Shown: positions 25,897-35,206, counted from the first letter of the stretch. The stretch: DNA of 64,000 nucleotides from an uncultured Lachnospiraceae bacterium (GCA_934339365.1 CAKRHW010000005.1:1-64000), one strand, 5' to 3'. Translations and numbers: made by a program. The notes: generated by a model not told the origin, from the sequence alone.

Positions 25897-26685
25897 ATGA
25901 GAGAGGAAGAGAAAAAAGAGCATGATGAGGAGCAAAGCGAATCAACAGTGCAGGAAAAAAAGGCAGAAGAAGCTGTGCCTAAGAAAAAACGAAAAAAACG
26001 CTATTATATTCTGGGAGCTTTTGCGGCAGTTATATTAATTTTTGCACTGAGTGTTTTAAAGACGATATGGCCATTTCTTCATATCAAACCGGTAGAAGAA
26101 AAGCAGTTAGACCAGCTCGATTTGGGGAAATATCATAAATTAATGATTGTGGCACATCCGGATGATGAATTTATCTGGGGTGGGGAACATCTGCTGAATG
26201 ATGACTATTTTGTAGTATGTATTACAAGAGGATATGATAAGACACGTTCGAATGAATTCCATAAAATGTTAGAGAAAACGAAGGATAAAGGTTTGATTTT
26301 ATCTTATCCGGATAAGATTGGAGAAAAGAGAAGCGACTGGACATTCTGCAAGAAAAAGATTGAGAAGGATATTGAGACTGTATTGAATTATAAGGACTGG
26401 GATGAAGTGGTGACACATAATAAGGACGGAGAATATGGACATCAGCACCATATCATGACACATCAACTGGTTACAGATGCTTTTGACCAGACCGGATGTA
26501 AGAGTGATTTGTATAATTTCGGAAAATATTATCGTGTAGAAGATGTTCCAGATGATTTAAATCATATTTCGGAAAAGGATTATAAAAAGAAGAGAAAACT
26601 TGTATTTGTTTATAAGAGTCAGATGAAGACGATGCGGAAGTTATATCATATGCTGCCACATGAAAACTGGCAAAAGATGAATTAA
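25897..26685 (+). CDS. Membrane-anchored PIG-L family deacetylase
   Basis: A 262-residue protein: a highly charged N-terminus rich in Glu and Lys, one membrane helix (about residues 36-58), then a LmbE/PIG-L domain (PF02585). The zinc motif AHPDDE is at about residues 85-90, and HNKDGEYGHQHH supplies the other histidines. Family members remove acetyl groups from N-acetylglucosaminyl substrates. Placement of the catalytic domain behind one helix suggests an extracellular role on envelope sugars, although the basic KKKRKKR before the helix is equally consistent with an N-in/C-out anchor. GAGG precedes ATG 25897; an in-frame ATG at 25855 has no ribosome site. Confidence 0.83.
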   Translation: MREEEKKEHDEEQSESTVQEKKAEEAVPKKKRKKRYYILGAFAAVILIFALSVLKTIWPFLHIKPVEEKQLDQLDLGKYHKLMIVAHPDDEFIWGGEHLLNDDYFVVCITRGYDKTRSNEFHKMLEKTKDKGLILSYPDKIGEKRSDWTFCKKKIEKDIETVLNYKDWDEVVTHNKDGEYGHQHHIMTHQLVTDAFDQTGCKSDLYNFGKYYRVEDVPDDLNHISEKDYKKKRKLVFVYKSQMKTMRKLYHMLPHENWQKMN

Positions 26686-26698
26686 ATGATCGTTCAAT

Positions 26699-26745
26699 AA
26701 AAGGCAGAACGGAAAGGATAAAACCTTTTTCGTTCTGCCTTTTTA
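26699..26745. terminator. Bidirectional terminator
   Basis: AAAAGGCAGAACG (from about 26699) pairs with CGTTCTGCCTTTTT, and the stem continues through AAAGG/CCTTT around a short loop. It can serve the PIG-L gene and the convergent aquaporin gene. Confidence 0.92.
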
Positions 26746-26765
26746 TAGAAAAGTATTATGTAAAA

Positions 26766-27488
26766 TTACTCTTGTGTAGTCTGAGTTGCATCGGATAAAA
26801 ACATCCATATAACTGCGGCGAGTGCTGCACCTGAAAATGGAGCAAGAATAAATACCCATAGCTGGGATAATGCATCTCCTCCAACGAATAATGCAGGACC
26901 AAGGCTTCTTGCAGGATTCACAGAGGTTCCGGTAAGCGGTATTCCTACTAAGTGAACAAAAGTAAGTGCAAGCCCGATGACGATTCCTGCAATGTGAGAA
27001 TATTCTGCTTTGCTTGTTACACCAAGGATGACAAGAACAAATACAAATGTGAGGATGATTTCCGTAACAAATGCTCCGACACAATTTAAATTTACGACCG
27101 ATGCATCGCCATATCCGTTGCTTCCAAGTGCCTTTAAGCTAGAACAGATATAAGGGTTCTCATCAGAAGTGATACGTGCACATCCAGTGATAAATTTTAA
27201 AACACCGGCACCTGCAATGGCGCCTGCAAACTGAGCAATGAGATAACCGAAAAAGTCAGAAACTGACATTTTCTTAGATAAGAGCATTGCAAAGGAAACG
27301 GCGGGATTGACATGACAGCCGGAAATATTTCCAATGGAATATGCCATTGCAACGATTGCAAGACCGAAAGCAAGTGCAATTCCAACGACACCGGTAATTC
27401 CGACAGCACCACCCGAAACAGTGGCAGCACCGCAGGCAAAAAAGACAAGTACAAAGGTACCGATAAATTCTGCAATATACTTCTTCAT
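26766..27488 (-). CDS. Aquaporin/glycerol-facilitator family channel (MIP)
   Basis: A 240-residue channel with six helices and the two NPA signatures of the MIP family, HVNPAVSF near residue 63 and SVNPARSLGPAL near residue 185. The start KKYIAEFIGTFVLVFFACGAA is typical. The residues around the second NPA (NPARS, with Arg) and an H in the first loop resemble water-selective AqpZ-like channels more than GlpF, which has NPARD, but the assignment is tentative. GGAGG lies five bases before ATG 27488, so this start is preferred over ATG 27500. It stands alone between two terminators or intergenic gaps. Confidence 0.9.
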   Translation of the reverse strand: MKKYIAEFIGTFVLVFFACGAATVSGGAVGITGVVGIALAFGLAIVAMAYSIGNISGCHVNPAVSFAMLLSKKMSVSDFFGYLIAQFAGAIAGAGVLKFITGCARITSDENPYICSSLKALGSNGYGDASVVNLNCVGAFVTEIILTFVFVLVILGVTSKAEYSHIAGIVIGLALTFVHLVGIPLTGTSVNPARSLGPALFVGGDALSQLWVFILAPFSGAALAAVIWMFLSDATQTTQE

Positions 27489-27541
27489 ATAGTCCTCCAT
27501 GAATAAAAGAATGATAATCTAAGTGTAACAAATGCAGTTGT

Positions 27542-28051
27542 TTAAGCAAACGTAGCAATCATCCATGGAATCAGATAAGAAATAATATCCATAATGACGG
27601 TAGCCATGAACACACCGATTAAAATTGCAATGGATGCTTTTTTAATATCAAATTCTAAAAGGGATGCGATTAAGGCACCTGTCCAGGCTCCGGTTCCAGG
27701 CAAAGGAATTCCGACAAACAGGATTAAGAAAATAAATTCTCCCTTTGACAGCCCATTTGATTTTTTAGCTGCTCTTTCTTCTAATTTTAACACAAGTCCT
27801 TTTAAAATATTATATTTTTTCATTAGTGCAAAAATCTTTTTGATAAATAATAAGATAAACGGAATTGGAAGCATATTTCCAAACAGGCAGATAATATTTG
27901 CCTTAAATACCGAAATATCTAAGAGGGAAGCGATAATAACACCTCCACGCAGTTCGATTAAAGGTAACATTGAAACAAAAAAAACGAACAATTCTTTTGG
28001 CAGAAATGTTCCTAACGAATGATTATACCATTGAACAAGCCATTCTTGCAT
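27542..28051 (-). CDS. Small multidrug-export-type membrane protein (PF06695)
   Basis: A 169-residue membrane protein with about four hydrophobic helices, matching the family annotated as putative small multidrug export proteins. Typical segments are ELFVFFVSMLPLIELRGGV and VGIPLPGTGAWTGALIASLL, an inverted pair of P-rich re-entrant motifs. Direct evidence of drug export is weak for the family. GGAGGA eight bases before ATG 28051 fixes the start; the longer frame upstream lacks support. It is divergent from a MarR gene, a common arrangement for a regulated exporter. Confidence 0.85.
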   Translation of the reverse strand: MQEWLVQWYNHSLGTFLPKELFVFFVSMLPLIELRGGVIIASLLDISVFKANIICLFGNMLPIPFILLFIKKIFALMKKYNILKGLVLKLEERAAKKSNGLSKGEFIFLILFVGIPLPGTGAWTGALIASLLEFDIKKASIAILIGVFMATVIMDIISYLIPWMIATFA

Positions 28052-28181
28052 GTTGTGATTCCTCCATGTGAAGTGATGTTGACAAGTTACGAAGAGGCTG
28101 CTGGTAATGCGCATGCAACCCATAAATTGCATTTTACAATAAAAGGATATAAAAATCAATACATGGTTTTTGGAGGGAAGG

Positions 28182-28215
28182 AGTTTGTTACTTGCAAACT
28201 TTGGTATTGTATGAT
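28182..28215 (+). promoter_or_regulatory. Inverted repeat and -10 element upstream of the MarR gene
   Basis: AGTTTG (28182-28187) and CAAACT (28195-28200) form an inverted repeat with a seven-base spacer. TATGAT (28210-28215) is a probable -10. The arms resemble operator arms reported for FabT-type MarR regulators, though the spacing is different. Autoregulation is an inference. Confidence 0.4.
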
Positions 28216-28247
28216 AGATTTAATTTATCAAGAAGGAGGGTTTGCGA

Positions 28248-28697
28248 GTGGATAGCAAAAGGGATGATAGTCGTAAGTTAATACAGTTGTTTGATCAGAT
28301 TGTTAATACAGAGGGCAAGGCAGTTATTACACCGGAATTTTGTGATATTACCAGTAATGATATGCATATTATAAAGGCAATCGGAACGGAGCACCCAAAG
28401 AAGATGGGAGAAGTTGCAGCACTTCTTCCGGTAACACTTGGTACCCTTACAATTGCGGTGAATGGTCTGGTAAAAAAAGGATATGTGAAACGGGAACGTG
28501 GAACGTTAGACCGGAGGGTCGTATATGTTTCTCTTTCGGAAAAAGGGAAAAAGGCACATCAGCATTATAAAGAATTTCATAACGGAATGCTGCATGCTTT
28601 TACAAAGAATCTGTCGCAGGATGAGATTGCAAAGCTCATTCAGGCATTGCAGAATCTGCAGGATTACTTTGAGATATGTCAAAAGGATGGAAACTAG
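28248..28697 (+). CDS. MarR-family transcriptional regulator
   Basis: A 149-residue winged-helix regulator. The segment MGEVAALLPVTLGTLTIAVNGLVKKGYVKRER corresponds to the recognition helix, and TLDRRVVYVSLSEKGKKA to the beta-wing. It starts at a GTG with AGGAGG eight bases upstream; an upstream TTG is too close to the ribosome site. Some MarR proteins of this size in clostridia and streptococci (FabT) control fatty-acid synthesis, but no fab genes are adjacent. The divergent exporter gene is the nearest candidate target. Confidence 0.88.
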   Translation: MDSKRDDSRKLIQLFDQIVNTEGKAVITPEFCDITSNDMHIIKAIGTEHPKKMGEVAALLPVTLGTLTIAVNGLVKKGYVKRERGTLDRRVVYVSLSEKGKKAHQHYKEFHNGMLHAFTKNLSQDEIAKLIQALQNLQDYFEICQKDGN

Positions 28698-28716
28698 GTT
28701 GTTCCATCCTTTTTTT
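28681..28716. terminator. Terminator between the MarR and DUF885 genes
   Basis: AAAAGGATGGAA pairs with TTCCATCCTTTT, followed by more T. The left arm overlaps the end of the MarR coding sequence. Confidence 0.88.
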
Positions 28717-28722
28717 CGTTGG

Positions 28723-30561
28723 TCAGGAAGCCATCCAGATATTTAAATATTTTTTTAATACATCAAACTGACATGGACCGGTTGTTAAGATGAATTTATG
28801 GAATTCTTTCAGAGAGAATTTTTTCCCGAGCGTTTTCTTAGCAGTTTCTTTTAATTCTTCGAATTCTAAATATCCGACGTAGTAACTTAAATATTCTGCC
28901 GGTTGTGAGATGACATATTCGTATAAGGTTTCGACAGAAGAGGCATCTGTAATTCCGTAATCGGATAAGTATTTTTTGGTCTGTTCTAAACTCCATCCAT
29001 CATAGTTAATGCCGATATCAACAAGACAAGATAATGCCAGACTGTATTTGGAATTTAAACGGGTAAGCGCCGCAATCGTTTTTTTGTCGGATGGGGCAAA
29101 ATCATAAGATAGATATTCCACATAGGTTGCCCAGCCTTCCGAATAACCGGAGTATTTTAACAGATAGCGGATCAGATCCGGGTTTGTATTTGCAAAATAA
29201 GTGGTCTGGTATAAATGACCGGGATAGCCCTCATGGGCAAGTGTGGTATAAAGAGTTGCTTTCGATACCTGCGAATCATTGATATAGATGCAATTATTTT
29301 TTATATCATCAATGGGCGGAATCATATAAAAAGCAGGATTTAAACTTGCTTCTAGTGATTTATTCACATGCTTTATGGTATAAGAAGTATCTGGTCCTTC
29401 CGGAAAGTCTTTTTTTATATTGCTTTTTAATTCCTCTAATATCTTTTTGGGATCGCTTTCTTCAAAAGGAATCTCAGAGGAAGAAATATTTTTAGAAGAA
29501 GCAAAAAAAGATGCCTGTGTGATGTAGCTTTTCAGTTCCTGTGTACATTTTTCTTTGATTTCTGTCAGTGTTTTTGAGGAACCGGTATTGCTTCTTACTA
29601 ATTGTTCGTAATAGGTTTTTCCATCTTTGAAATGACAGAGCCCTCCGGAATTTTTTCCGCTGCCCTTTAAATCTGTGAGCCCCTGAATCAGGGATTCGTA
29701 TGCCGGTATGACAGAGTGAAGAACCAGGTCTTTATTCTGTTCCTTATAAGAATCCTGTTCACGATCCGTTAAATGAGGGAGCTGGTCAAGTTTTTCATCA
29801 AAAACAGAAATCAGATAATTGCTTTCTGGATTCTTGATAAAATCCTGACACTGTGAAATGATACCGGATGCAAGTTTGTCAGACATGAAATATCCCTTTT
29901 CGGCCTTTAATTGTTCAAAACGAATTAATTCATGAAAATAATCTTTGACAGAAGCAAGCAGTTTTAAGTATTGTTCCACATCTTTTTTGGAGGTAAAGGT
30001 GTATTCGGCAAGCAAAACAGGAAGTTGTGCATTGTCGCCCCCTTGTGGTGCTAAGGATTCTGAACAAAGTGGCGTTTGAGACAATTTTAAGGAGTCTTCT
30101 AAATCTGCATAAAGAATATCAAAGGTCAGTTGTTCTTTTGCAGTTAAACTCTGATAATCGAAAGATTGTAATTTGGTAAGATACTGTCTGATCTTTTTCT
30201 TATCCGATTCCATGTGGTCAATGGAAAAGTCAGAGATGCAGTCTGGAACATCGTTAATGTGATAGTTTTCCGGATGAAGCAGGGTATAATGGAGACTGAT
30301 TCCGGATTCGCCTGCAAAGGTCTGAAATAAGTAATCACAAAACTGGGAAAAAGTTTTGCAGTCAGGAAATAAATCGGTTGGGGTACAAGTATAGGAATGA
30401 AGCGGTCTGGAAAGAGATGCAGACTTGGAAGAATCGGTATTCTGGCTTGTTGCCGGGACAGAAGAACGATGGAGATTCGTAAGGCCGCATCCGGAGAACA
30501 GAAAAATAATCATAAGGATGCAAAAAAATGTTCGGATTAAATGCTTGTTATTTTTTCTCAT
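28723..30561 (-). CDS. DUF885 family lipoprotein, putative zinc peptidase
   Basis: A 612-residue lipoprotein: basic start MRKNNKHLIR, hydrophobic core, lipobox LFSGC with the lipidated cysteine at about residue 25. The body belongs to the DUF885 family (PF05960), resembling thermolysin-like/M32-type metallopeptidases, with the motif AHEGYPGH (about residues 440-447) and a GWATYVEYLSYD segment carrying a probable third metal ligand. It should be anchored outside the cell membrane. AAGGAG before ATG 30561 selects this start over an ATG 66 bases upstream. Substrate unknown, presumably peptides or modified amino acids. Confidence 0.87.
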   Translation of the reverse strand: MRKNNKHLIRTFFCILMIIFLFSGCGLTNLHRSSVPATSQNTDSSKSASLSRPLHSYTCTPTDLFPDCKTFSQFCDYLFQTFAGESGISLHYTLLHPENYHINDVPDCISDFSIDHMESDKKKIRQYLTKLQSFDYQSLTAKEQLTFDILYADLEDSLKLSQTPLCSESLAPQGGDNAQLPVLLAEYTFTSKKDVEQYLKLLASVKDYFHELIRFEQLKAEKGYFMSDKLASGIISQCQDFIKNPESNYLISVFDEKLDQLPHLTDREQDSYKEQNKDLVLHSVIPAYESLIQGLTDLKGSGKNSGGLCHFKDGKTYYEQLVRSNTGSSKTLTEIKEKCTQELKSYITQASFFASSKNISSSEIPFEESDPKKILEELKSNIKKDFPEGPDTSYTIKHVNKSLEASLNPAFYMIPPIDDIKNNCIYINDSQVSKATLYTTLAHEGYPGHLYQTTYFANTNPDLIRYLLKYSGYSEGWATYVEYLSYDFAPSDKKTIAALTRLNSKYSLALSCLVDIGINYDGWSLEQTKKYLSDYGITDASSVETLYEYVISQPAEYLSYYVGYLEFEELKETAKKTLGKKFSLKEFHKFILTTGPCQFDVLKKYLNIWMAS

Positions 30562-30675
30562 AGAATTCTCCTTTTCGTGTTTCGTGGGGAAAATCCCCTT
30601 TGGCATCAGTGTATGTACTGTTTTCATGATATATGACAGCGGTTTTGTTTGTCAAGATTCTTTCTGGTTTGGGAC

Positions 30676-30704
30676 TTGTAAAAATGCGGTTCTTTGCGTA
30701 TACT
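30676..30704 (+). promoter_or_regulatory. Promoter of the rhomboid gene
   Basis: TTGTAA (30676-30681), a 17-base spacer and TATACT (30699-30704), 36 bases before the start codon. It is on the strand opposite to the DUF885 gene. Confidence 0.65.
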
Positions 30705-30739
30705 TAAAGGAATTACAAAAATAAAAGAGGAGAAGGCAT

Positions 30740-31786
30740 ATGATAATGGATGTTACCGAGGATTTGCTTAGAAATAGAGGATTTGAAGTGCTTCGTACAA
30801 ATGCAAGGGATATCAATTTCTTTATTAAAATGACACCGGGAGATGAATACAATGGTGTAAAGCTGTGTATGCTGGTTCGTAATGGAAAAAGTGGAGTGCT
30901 GACGAAGGAACAGATGGAAAATGTTGCTCATCAGATTGAAAATACGATGTTGTTACGTGGTTTTCGTGATATAAAGATTTTGTGCATGATATTTACGGAT
31001 GATGCAGACCGAGACAAGGTTATGGCACAGACGGATATTCCGGTCTGGCTGATTGACATGAACAATCAGTGTTTACTGGTTTATGAGAATGGACCGGAAG
31101 ATTTCGAGGGACTGCGTGGACAGATGGAGCAGATGCTTCAGGAAGGAGTGCCGGATCAGAGAGGACAGTCCGGGCAGTTTCATATAAAAGATTATATCCA
31201 GGGAGCCTATATGACAATCTTTTTATGTCTGGTTAATATTGCAGTCTTTCTGGTGTTAGAATTGTCAGGTGATACCAGTGACAGCACATTTATGGCGATG
31301 CATGGTGCGGATAACTGGAGGCTTGTATTTGAAAATGGAGAATATTACAGACTGTTTACATCGATGTTTCTGCATTTTGGAATTGACCATTTAGCGAGTA
31401 ATATGCTGATGCTGTTTCTGGTAGGAAGAATTGTGGAAAAAATAACAGGCAGTGTAAAATTTACAGTGATTTACCTGACGAGTGGTCTGGCTGCAAGTTT
31501 TGTATCGTGTTTTTATTATATGGTGCATAATGAAAATGTGGTATCCGCGGGAGCATCAGGAGCCATTTTTGGAATTATGGGAGCCCTTGCGATGATTGCA
31601 TTAAAACAGAGAAATTCAGCAAGTGAAAGTTTTGGAAAAAGAATGCTTTTGTTGTTTGCATTCATGATTCTGGACGGGTATATGACAACAGGGGTTGATT
31701 TTATTGCACATTTAGCAGGATTAGTATTCGGAATGGTATTAACGGCTGTTTTATATAAAGAACCGAATCAGCAAAGAATCGAGTGA
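30740..31786 (+). CDS. Rhomboid family intramembrane serine protease
   Basis: A 348-residue protein. A soluble N-terminal domain of about 155 residues (TEDLLRNRGFEVLRT start) precedes the rhomboid domain of six or more helices. The catalytic dyad is visible: serine near residue 273 in SAGASGAIFG and histidine near 324 in IAHLAGLVFG. The loop-1 region has the typical LFTSMFLHFGIDHLASNML. Rhomboids cleave membrane-spanning substrates within the bilayer. The N-terminal domain is unrecognised and may bind partners. It has an AGAGGAGAAGG ribosome site and is probably transcribed alone from its own promoter; the HIT gene follows. Confidence 0.9.
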   Translation: MIMDVTEDLLRNRGFEVLRTNARDINFFIKMTPGDEYNGVKLCMLVRNGKSGVLTKEQMENVAHQIENTMLLRGFRDIKILCMIFTDDADRDKVMAQTDIPVWLIDMNNQCLLVYENGPEDFEGLRGQMEQMLQEGVPDQRGQSGQFHIKDYIQGAYMTIFLCLVNIAVFLVLELSGDTSDSTFMAMHGADNWRLVFENGEYYRLFTSMFLHFGIDHLASNMLMLFLVGRIVEKITGSVKFTVIYLTSGLAASFVSCFYYMVHNENVVSAGASGAIFGIMGALAMIALKQRNSASESFGKRMLLLFAFMILDGYMTTGVDFIAHLAGLVFGMVLTAVLYKEPNQQRIE

Positions 31787-31872
31787 TACTTTTTTAGATA
31801 ACTAGACGAAAGAATGGATTCGTATTATACTTAGTAGTGATAAGAACTGAAAAGAACAGGAGGAGATAAGAC

Positions 31873-32289
31873 ATGTGTGATTGTATTTTTTGTAAAATCA
31901 TCAAAGGAGATATTCCATCAACTGTTTTGTATGAAGATGAGGAATTTAAGGTGATTTTTGATGTTAGTCCGGCAACGAAGGGACATGTGCTGATTCTGCC
32001 AAAGAAGCATTATGCAAATGTTTTTGAGATGCCAGAGGATGTTGCAGGAAGAGTATTTATCTTAGCAAAGAAAATTGCGGGAATCCTGAAAGAAAAAACA
32101 AACTGCGACGGAGTAAATATTGTACAGAACAATGGAGAAGCGGCAGGTCAGACCGTATTCCATTTCCATATGCATGTGATTCCAAGATATAAAGGAGACG
32201 ATGCTTTAAAGAATTGTGGGATGGTTTCCTGGACACCTGGCGAACAGGATCAGGAATTTATTCAAAAGATTTGTGAAAAGAATGCATAA
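31873..32289 (+). CDS. HIT family nucleotide hydrolase
   Basis: A 138-residue protein of the histidine-triad family. The N-terminal CIFCKIIKGDIPS (a CxxC-type metal site in many members) and the triad HFHMHVIPR are intact, and QNNGEAAGQTVFH is typical. Family members hydrolyse AMP- or acyl-adenylate phosphoramidates; the physiological substrate in bacteria is usually unknown. Strong AGGAGG upstream. It ends at a bidirectional terminator shared with murG. Confidence 0.93.
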   Translation: MCDCIFCKIIKGDIPSTVLYEDEEFKVIFDVSPATKGHVLILPKKHYANVFEMPEDVAGRVFILAKKIAGILKEKTNCDGVNIVQNNGEAAGQTVFHFHMHVIPRYKGDDALKNCGMVSWTPGEQDQEFIQKICEKNA

Positions 32290-32300
32290 ATAGAAAGCAT

Positions 32301-32347
32301 AAAAAATAGTCAAGCCGGAATGTAAGACCGACTTGACTATTTTTTTA
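32301..32347. terminator. Bidirectional terminator between the HIT gene and murG
   Basis: AAATAGTCAAG pairs with CTTGACTATTT around a loop. A-rich sequence precedes and a T-run follows. The right end overlaps the last codons of murG. Confidence 0.88.
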
Positions 32348-33409
32348 TTGTACTGTTTTCTGGATTAAATCAATAATGATATCAATGGCATTTAAATCGG
32401 TTGCCTGAGTAATTGCTTTCATGTAGGAAGGTAAGTTTTCCTCTACAGATCTAATTGCCTTAAGCAGACTTTCTTTGGATAAATTCTCTTCTTCAATGAC
32501 ATAAGAAAATCCTTGTTTTTCAAACGATTTTGCATTGAGAATCTGGTCTCCACGACTTGCTTTTGCAGAAAGTGGAATCAGAATACTTGGCTTTTTCAGG
32601 GCAAGTATTTCAGAAATTGCATTGGCGCCTGCACGAGAAATAATCAAATCGCTCATTGCAAACAGATCTTTCATTTCAGAAGATATGTATTCGTACTGAA
32701 CGTAGCCTTCTGTATGATTGAAAGATGGATCTGCTTTTCCTTTTCCGCATAAATGAACCACCTGCCAGGTCTTTAATAATTCAGGAAGTGCGGCACGTAC
32801 TGCGTTATTTACAACGACAGAACCGAGACTGCCACCTACGACCATCAGAACCGGTTTGTTGGCGGTAAAACCACAGAAGTCTAATCCGGCAATTTTGCTT
32901 CCGGTAAATAATTCATGACGGATTGGAGTGCCGGTTAAGATTCCTTTTTCTTTTCCAATATACTGCAGGGTCTCCGGGAAATTGCAGCAGACCTTTGTTG
33001 CATGTGGGATGGCAAGTTTATTTGCAAGACCGGGTGTCATATCGGATTCGTGAATAATTGCCGGAACTTTGCATTTGTGTGCTTCCATAACGACAGGAAC
33101 AGAGACAAAACCACCTTTGGAAAAAATAACATCCGGCTGATAGGACTTGATAATTTGTTTTGCTTCATGAATTCCTTTTAAAACACGAAATGGATCGGTT
33201 AAATTTTTCACAGAAAGATAACGGCGAAGTTTGCCGGAAGAGATTCCCTGATAAGGAATTCCAATGTCTTCAATCAGTTTTTTTTCAATTCCATCATAGG
33301 AGCCGACATACAGAATATCGAAACCGGCTTCTTTTAATTTCGGAATCAGTGCAATGTTAGGTGTGACGTGTCCGGCAGTTCCACCACCGGTTAAAATGAT
33401 TTTTTTCAT
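32345..33409 (-). CDS. murG: MurG, lipid II-forming GlcNAc transferase
   Basis: A 354-residue GT28 enzyme that adds GlcNAc from UDP-GlcNAc to undecaprenyl-diphospho-MurNAc-pentapeptide on the inner membrane face. The N-terminal LTGGGTAGHVTPN glycine loop, HESDMTPGLANKLA and the C-terminal SRAGANAISEILAL plus LSAKASRGDQILNA donor-binding motifs are all present. Length is normal. It is separated from any division/cell-wall cluster and lies upstream of nothing on its strand; the LCP gene precedes it by 90 bases, so the two could be co-transcribed. This ties the polymer island to peptidoglycan assembly. Confidence 0.93.
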   Translation of the reverse strand: MKKIILTGGGTAGHVTPNIALIPKLKEAGFDILYVGSYDGIEKKLIEDIGIPYQGISSGKLRRYLSVKNLTDPFRVLKGIHEAKQIIKSYQPDVIFSKGGFVSVPVVMEAHKCKVPAIIHESDMTPGLANKLAIPHATKVCCNFPETLQYIGKEKGILTGTPIRHELFTGSKIAGLDFCGFTANKPVLMVVGGSLGSVVVNNAVRAALPELLKTWQVVHLCGKGKADPSFNHTEGYVQYEYISSEMKDLFAMSDLIISRAGANAISEILALKKPSILIPLSAKASRGDQILNAKSFEKQGFSYVIEEENLSKESLLKAIRSVEENLPSYMKAITQATDLNAIDIIIDLIQKTVQ

Positions 33410-33499
33410 GATCGATAGACCTCCATGTAATCTGAAAAATATCAGCTATCATGCAATCTGCTTCCTTGCAGAGTACAAGAAAGCAGATTATGAAGCGGA

Positions 33500-35044
33500 T
33501 TATTTTGTTTTTTCGTTCTTAAGTGCATCAATGTCTTTCTGGGTATAGTCAGTACCTTTCATAACACCATTGATTAATTTCTTTGCGTTGGCAACATCTG
33601 TATCATTTAAAATGACAGAAGAAACCATTTTAGAAGAAATCGAATAGGTGTATTTTTGTGTTGCAGTTCCACCAACATTGAAAGATAAAATATTCCATGA
33701 AGCATTGTCATTTAACTGCATTTTAACAAGACTTGAAATGTCCTTTGATTCAAAGCTTGTTCGGAAAGCTCCGGATACACCGTCCATTAACTGACTGTAG
33801 TTGCTAAGAATTGCTGGAGACATCATCTTGTTGATAATTGCAGATAATACCTGTGTCTGGTGTCTATTACGTGCAAGATCACCATCTGAAAAGGCTTTTC
33901 GTTCTCTTGCATAATTTAAGGCACGCTTTCCATTCATCTTCTGCTTTCCTTTTTTGTAAACATCACCATCAATTGCGGTAAAGTTTGCATCAGAGTCAAT
34001 GGTTACTCCGCCTAAAGCATCTACAATTTTAATAAATCCGGTAAAGTTAAGCATTACGTAATGGTCGATTTTAATGCCGTATAAATTGTTTAATGTTGCC
34101 ATAGAGACATCAATACCAAAATTACCGGAATGGGTTAATTTGTCCATAGAGCCTGCCGGTATCGAGCCGGAAGGATCCTTTAATTCAATGTAAGCATCAC
34201 GTGGTGTAGAAACTAAAAGAATATTTTTCTTATCCGAATTTACTACAGCACAGATATTGACATCGGTTCGTCCGGTAGCGGCAACATCACCGGTCTGGTC
34301 ATTACCTGATAAATAAACGATAAAAGGTTCTTTGGTTACTTTTACATTCGAACCGTTCGTTAATTTGGTTGTAAATGTAAAAGTTGTAATGACTTTGGTA
34401 TCATCCGAAAAGTCAGAAAAATCTTCTTCAATGGTGCTTCGGTTTGCTTCATTAAAGATGATGGCTTTTACTTTTCCTTTCATCAGTGAATCTACCATAG
34501 AATGATAATCTTTACATTCTTTATAAGAAATCGTTTTGCCGGTTAATTTTTTGATATTGTCAATGGCCTTATCCGTATTGGTACGGTCAACAGTTTTAGA
34601 GATTCCAAAGGAATATCCTGTAACATCGGTAAGCGTCTTTGCAGGATCGCTTTTTAAAACGATAACTGAGACCTGGTCTTTTTTTGTTTTATTTCCGGTC
34701 ATTTTGGCGAGGGCACCGGAAGCCTCTGCTAAATAATATGTACCAAAAGCTAAAATAAGACTTATGATAACGGCGGTTATTTTACCAACCATGCGCAGCC
34801 GTTTGGTCATCTGTGTTCCAAATGAAAAAGTGATGAGCACAATCAGCAGGAGAAGAATCCCACAAAGCAAAAGTGCCGGTAACATATTGATGTATACAAG
34901 CAGTGCCGAAAAAATAATGGATACAATTAATTGAATACTTGATAAAAGATATCCAATCTTACGACTTTTAATAAGCTTTTTTCGCTGTAGTTGTTTCTCG
35001 TTTAGGGGCATACCTGAACGTGCCCTGGATCGACTTCTACTCAT
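33500..35044 (-). CDS. LCP (LytR-CpsA-Psr) family ligase
   Basis: A ~514-residue membrane-anchored protein. A basic N-terminus (SRSRSRARSG) precedes two or three hydrophobic helices, an extracellular ~120-residue accessory region and the LCP domain (PF03816). Key LCP features are VSTPRDAYIEL (pyrophosphate-binding Arg), THSGNFGIDVSMATLNNLYG, and ARNRHQTQVLSA. LCP enzymes transfer polymers such as teichoic acids from undecaprenyl-phosphate onto peptidoglycan. Its position at the head of the polymer island, divergent from the first GtrA gene, supports a role in attaching that polymer. I prefer ATG 35044, with GAGG 14 bases upstream; an upstream TTG (35101) lacks a ribosome site, so the start is uncertain. 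Confidence 0.9.
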   Translation of the reverse strand: MSRSRSRARSGMPLNEKQLQRKKLIKSRKIGYLLSSIQLIVSIIFSALLVYINMLPALLLCGILLLLIVLITFSFGTQMTKRLRMVGKITAVIISLILAFGTYYLAEASGALAKMTGNKTKKDQVSVIVLKSDPAKTLTDVTGYSFGISKTVDRTNTDKAIDNIKKLTGKTISYKECKDYHSMVDSLMKGKVKAIIFNEANRSTIEEDFSDFSDDTKVITTFTFTTKLTNGSNVKVTKEPFIVYLSGNDQTGDVAATGRTDVNICAVVNSDKKNILLVSTPRDAYIELKDPSGSIPAGSMDKLTHSGNFGIDVSMATLNNLYGIKIDHYVMLNFTGFIKIVDALGGVTIDSDANFTAIDGDVYKKGKQKMNGKRALNYARERKAFSDGDLARNRHQTQVLSAIINKMMSPAILSNYSQLMDGVSGAFRTSFESKDISSLVKMQLNDNASWNILSFNVGGTATQKYTYSISSKMVSSVILNDTDVANAKKLINGVMKGTDYTQKDIDALKNEKTK

Positions 35045-35178
35045 TTTTTCTAATATTTCCTCATTTCTGCACTGCGAATGAACCCGTCTGAAAAAAGACA
35101 AGTGAAAAATAAGTATGGAAGATAAAAGGCTTCTATACTTAAAAAAGTTTGCGACGCAGTGCTGCCGTAAACATAGAC

Positions 35179-35206
35179 ATTATACTACATAATCGAAATA
35201 ATACAA
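35179..35206 (-). promoter_or_regulatory. Promoter of the LCP gene
   Basis: On the minus strand TTGTAT (35206-35201), 16 bases and TATAAT (35184-35179), about 135 bases before the start. The remaining gap to the GtrA gene is AT-rich; a TATGAT-like -10 lies near 35289-35299 on the plus strand without a clear -35. Confidence 0.5.
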
